In this document: piece after piece, positions 6,270-8,698 of the stretch
Layout: each line of letters starts with the position of its first letter
Position numbering within the stretch: the first letter of the stretch is position 1
Source: an uncultured Allomuricauda sp.
GTDB lineage: Bacteria; Bacteroidota; Bacteroidia; Flavobacteriales; Flavobacteriaceae
NCBI GenBank assembly: GCA_937911965.1
Contig: CALDPL010000357.1
Location: forward strand, 1 to 8,698
Direction of reading: 5' to 3'
Length of the DNA: 8,698 nucleotides
Notes under the pieces: generated by a model
What the model saw: only the letters and a program-made list of their open reading frames with translations
Told to the model about the DNA's origin: nothing
Database searches by the model: none
Program-made: the position numbers and the translations under genes

Positions 6270-6473
6270 TCAGCAGGAGTCCCTTTCGGTTTTGGGGACC
6301 CCCAATTTTCCCAAAATGGTATCCAAGAAACACCATTTGGTCAAGGAGGATTGCAACAAATTTGCCCCGACAAAGGCCGTAAACCACAACCAATTCATAT
6401 TCACAAAAACAGCCAGGGCCAGACTGATCAGGACAAAGCTTCCCGCTATGCCCCGGATTAGATTGTTTCTCAT
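6270..6473 (-). CDS. DUF2892-type small inner-membrane protein
   Basis: This 67-residue protein begins MRNNLIRGIAGSFVLISLAL and has two hydrophobic helices (about residues 9-24 and 28-42), followed by the family-like tail LLQSSLTKWCFLDTILGKLG with one cysteine (Cys48). It resembles the DUF2892 domain that forms the membrane part of the rhodanese protein YgaP and that often occurs alone near sulfur-metabolism genes. Here no rhodanese domain is fused and none is seen in the window. The start at 6473 has an A/T-rich leader typical of Bacteroidota. It lies 37 nt after the PII-like gene and upstream of the YeeE/YedE pair in the same operon. A role in sulfur handling rests on context only. Confidence 0.82.
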   Translation of the reverse strand: MRNNLIRGIAGSFVLISLALAVFVNMNWLWFTAFVGANLLQSSLTKWCFLDTILGKLGVPKTERDSC

Positions 6474-6510
6474 AGTATTTATATTTATGCAATTATCATT
6501 TCCTGTTTTT

Positions 6511-6813
6511 TCAAAGGGTCCTTTCGATGGGGACCACAACGGCGCGTATCGGGTTGTGTCCGCCCTTTTCCCGGTTGAATTCCTCCAACAATTGGAACAG
6601 TTCCCCAAGTTTTTCCTCTTGGGCGAAGGAAAAGAACATGATCGAGGGAGATCCCCCTGGTTCCGAAGGGAACCAACTGCCCATAAAAAGATCTCCCTGT
6701 TCCCGATATCCGGAAATATCAGATCCACTAAAGCGTTCCACACCTGCCTTTTTAAAGATTTGCAACAGCGCATCCTTGTACTGTCCCACAGAGGTCACCA
6801 CGATCATTTTCAT
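6511..6813 (-). CDS. Small PII-like protein linked to RND efflux permease
   Basis: This soluble 100-residue protein has a beta-alpha-beta-beta-alpha-beta pattern typical of ferredoxin-like/PII-like folds: strand MIVVTSV (3-9), helix YKDALLQIFKKAG (12-24), strand around ERFSGSDISGY, strand SIMFFSFA, helix KLGELFQLLEEFN, and strand PIRAVVVPIERTL. It lacks the T-loop tyrosine and nucleotide-binding signature of classical GlnB, so it is not a nitrogen regulator. DUF3240-type PII-like proteins are found beside metal RND pumps and this may be a distant relative. Its ATG follows the stop of the RND permease after a single base (TAA-G-ATG), so the two are almost certainly co-translated. A sensing or modulating role toward the pump is inference. 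Confidence 0.72.
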   Translation of the reverse strand: MKMIVVTSVGQYKDALLQIFKKAGVERFSGSDISGYREQGDLFMGSWFPSEPGGSPSIMFFSFAQEEKLGELFQLLEEFNREKGGHNPIRAVVVPIERTL

Positions 6814-6814
6814 C

Positions 6815-8698
6815 TTATTTGTAATTTTTGCGTTCGATCATATAATATAGCAGGGGCACGATGAGCAAGGTCAGTACCGTTGAAACCAAGGTCCCTCCCA
6901 TAAGGGAAATCGCCAGGCCCTGAAAAATGGGGTCAAAGAGGATGATCACGGCCCCGATCACCACGGTCCCGGCCGTCAGTAGAATTGGGGTGGTCCTCAC
7001 GGCCCCCGCCTCCAATACCGCTTGTTTGAACGGGGTGCCCTGTTCCAGCCTTAGGTTGATGAAGTCAATGAGCAACACCGAGTTGCGCACCATGATCCCG
7101 GCAAGTGCGATCATCCCGATAAAGGAAGTTGCGGTGAAAAAGGCCCCGAGCATCCAATGGCCCAGGACGATACCGATCAAGGAGAGCGGGATGGCCACCA
7201 ACATCACCAAGGGTGCCCTGAGGTTTTGGAACCAACCAACGATGAGGATGTAAATAATACCGATCACCCCCATAAAGGCAATGCCAAGATCCCGGAACAC
7301 CTCCAGGGTGATTTGCCACTCCCCATCCCATTTAACGGCATAATCGCTTTCACTTTTGGGTTGTTCCATATAGAGTTCCTCCAAACTATATCCCTCCGGC
7401 AGATCCAAATGCCGCAACCGCTCCGCCATGCCCAAGATGGCATATACGGGGCTTTCCAATTTCCCTGCCATATCGGAAAGAACATAGACCACCCTTTTTT
7501 GGTCCTTTCGAAAAATGCTCCTCTCCTTGATCCCCTCCTGTGGAATCAGCAGTTCCCCCAGGGTGACCATCCCAGCCCGTGAGGAGGCCAGTTTCAGCCC
7601 TTTTAGATCCTCCAGGGAGGTCTTGTCCCTTTCATCAAGGGCCAGGTGGATTCCGATCTGCCCAAAGGAATCCTCGTCGTAAACATGGGAAATGGGCTCT
7701 TCCCCGAGTGCTAGGGCCATGAACCCCACCAATTGTTGGGGACTAAGGCCCTTGAGCATGGCCCTGTCCCGATCTATGTTGAACCTGTACTCGGTCTGGG
7801 GACCCTCCACCATCCAGTCCACGTCCACCACATCGGGGGTTTCTCGGAGCAGTTCCATGATTTGCCGGGCCAGTTCGATTTGGACCTCGTGGTCCGGACC
7901 GTATACTTCCGCCACTATGGTGGAAAGCACAGGGGGGCCCGGGGGGACTTCCACCACCTTGATGTTGGCCCCATATTTATTCCCCAGTTCCTGGATTCTT
8001 GGTCTCAGGTTCTTGGCGATATCGTGGCTTTGGGACTTGCGCTTGGATTTATCGACCAGGTTGACCTGAATGTCCGCGGTATTGCTCCCTCCCCTGAGAT
8101 CGTAGTGTCGTACCAGGCCGTTGAACGTGATCGGGGCGTTGGTCCCCACATAGCTCTGGTAGCTCACCACCTCCTCCCGGGTGGAGAGGTAGGCGCCTAG
8201 TTCCCTTGCCACGGCCGAACTCCGTTCCAGACTGCTTCCCTCGGGCAAATCGATGATGAGTTGGATTTCGTTCTTGTTGTCAAAAGGCAGCATTTTTACC
8301 GCCACCGAGCGGGTGGCGAACAAGGCGAGGGAACCGATCAACAACAGGACGATTGTGCCCAGGAAAAGCCATCGTTTTGTACCGCTTTCCAACAGAGGTC
8401 TTTCAATGCGTTCGTACAATTTGTAAATTATTGTGTCCTTGATATCGTTTGGGGCCTTTACAATCTCGATTTTTTTCTCCTTAGCCCGCAGCAGGATATA
8501 ACCCAGGTAGGGAGTTATGGTCAGGGCCACAAAAAGGGACATCAGCATGGCGATGGATGCCCCGATGGGCATGGGGGACATATAGGGGCCCATCATCCCT
8601 GAAACAAAGGCCATGGGGAGCACGGAAGCGATTACTGTGAAGGTCGCCAAAATGGTGGGGTTTCCGACCTCGTTGATGGCGAAAAGGGCAGCATCCTT
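6815..8698 (-). CDS. RND-family efflux permease (partial, 5' end off window)
   Basis: The frame is open to the right edge: 627 residues, about the C-terminal 60% of a normal RND pump of about 1000-1050 residues. No start is assigned; the in-frame TTG at 8650 lies inside conserved sequence (EVGNPTI-LATFTVIASVLPMAFVSG). The visible order is the last membrane helices of the first half (residues 17-70), then the helix WLFLGTIVLLLIGSLALFA that opens the second half. The periplasmic pore/docking domains follow, and then helices from VFRDLGIAFMGVIGIIYIL to LLIVPLLYYM. The helix carrying AcrB Lys940 reads GIMVRNSVLLIDF here, with Arg538 (window numbering) at or next to the lysine position. Such pumps export drugs, metals or other toxic compounds using the proton gradient, with an adaptor and a TolC-like channel, both presumably encoded beyond the right edge. 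Operon context with sulfur-transport genes hints at a metal or sulfur substrate. Confidence 0.93.
   Translation of the reverse strand, partial: KDAALFAINEVGNPTILATFTVIASVLPMAFVSGMMGPYMSPMPIGASIAMLMSLFVALTITPYLGYILLRAKEKKIEIVKAPNDIKDTIIYKLYERIERPLLESGTKRWLFLGTIVLLLIGSLALFATRSVAVKMLPFDNKNEIQLIIDLPEGSSLERSSAVARELGAYLSTREEVVSYQSYVGTNAPITFNGLVRHYDLRGGSNTADIQVNLVDKSKRKSQSHDIAKNLRPRIQELGNKYGANIKVVEVPPGPPVLSTIVAEVYGPDHEVQIELARQIMELLRETPDVVDVDWMVEGPQTEYRFNIDRDRAMLKGLSPQQLVGFMALALGEEPISHVYDEDSFGQIGIHLALDERDKTSLEDLKGLKLASSRAGMVTLGELLIPQEGIKERSIFRKDQKRVVYVLSDMAGKLESPVYAILGMAERLRHLDLPEGYSLEELYMEQPKSESDYAVKWDGEWQITLEVFRDLGIAFMGVIGIIYILIVGWFQNLRAPLVMLVAIPLSLIGIVLGHWMLGAFFTATSFIGMIALAGIMVRNSVLLIDFINLRLEQGTPFKQAVLEAGAVRTTPILLTAGTVVIGAVIILFDPIFQGLAISLMGGTLVSTVLTLLIVPLLYYMIERKNYK

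Noticed and set aside
6292..6864. 190-codon plus-strand open frame across three minus-strand genes
   Set aside because: It spans the DUF2892-type gene, the PII-like gene and the end of the RND gene antisense, and has no recognisable features.
8600..8650. TTG 8650 as the start of the RND permease
   Set aside because: The frame stays open to the window edge and the upstream residues (KDAALFAINEVGNPTI) are conserved RND sequence, so the gene continues outside the window.

Overview
The window looks like a chromosomal segment from a member of the Bacteroidota, most likely the Flavobacteriaceae. The reasons are A-rich rather than Shine-Dalgarno leaders, TAnnTTTG-type -7 promoter elements, protein families typical of marine flavobacteria, and a serine recombinase of the type common in this phylum. 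This assignment is inference from sequence character; no database was searched. Every intact gene lies on the minus strand. The only plus-strand gene is a decayed recombinase.

Layout from left to right. (1) 1-1269: the 5' part of a secreted class C beta-lactamase/PBP-like serine hydrolase that runs off the left edge. (2) 1403-2263 and 2306-2716: a QorB-type NAD(P)H:quinone oxidoreductase preceded in tandem by a YwnA-like Rrf2 regulator. A TGTAAC-N7-GTTACA palindrome lies just upstream of the regulator and a near copy lies just upstream of qorB, which suggests a small self-regulated redox or electrophile-stress unit. (3) 2767-3021: no confident gene; a possible C-terminal gene remnant and two nearby palindromes. 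(4) 3022-4585: a large serine recombinase pseudogene with a frameshift after codon 3 and two in-frame stops. Its 3' end runs into the antisense of a tRNA-Arg(CCU) gene (4548-4619, minus), so this is probably the relic of an element that integrated at the tRNA 3' end. (5) 4730-5146: a stand-alone CheY-like receiver protein.

(6) 5244-8698: a leftward operon that enters from the right edge. It encodes an RND efflux permease (C-terminal 627 residues present), a small PII-like protein, a DUF2892-type membrane protein, and a split YeeE/YedE sulfur-transport pair whose two genes overlap by ATGA. Tight spacing (1 nt, 37 nt, 58 nt, 4-nt overlap) supports co-transcription. The gene content suggests handling of reactive sulfur species or metals: export by the RND pump, sensing or modulation by the PII-like protein, and sulfur-compound movement by the YeeE/YedE pair. 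This functional reading is inferred from gene families and context.

No CRISPR array, rRNA or intact insertion sequence was seen. The most unusual items are the recombinase/tRNA junction, the duplicated operator at the Rrf2-qorB locus, and the combined RND/PII-like/DUF2892/YeeE operon.
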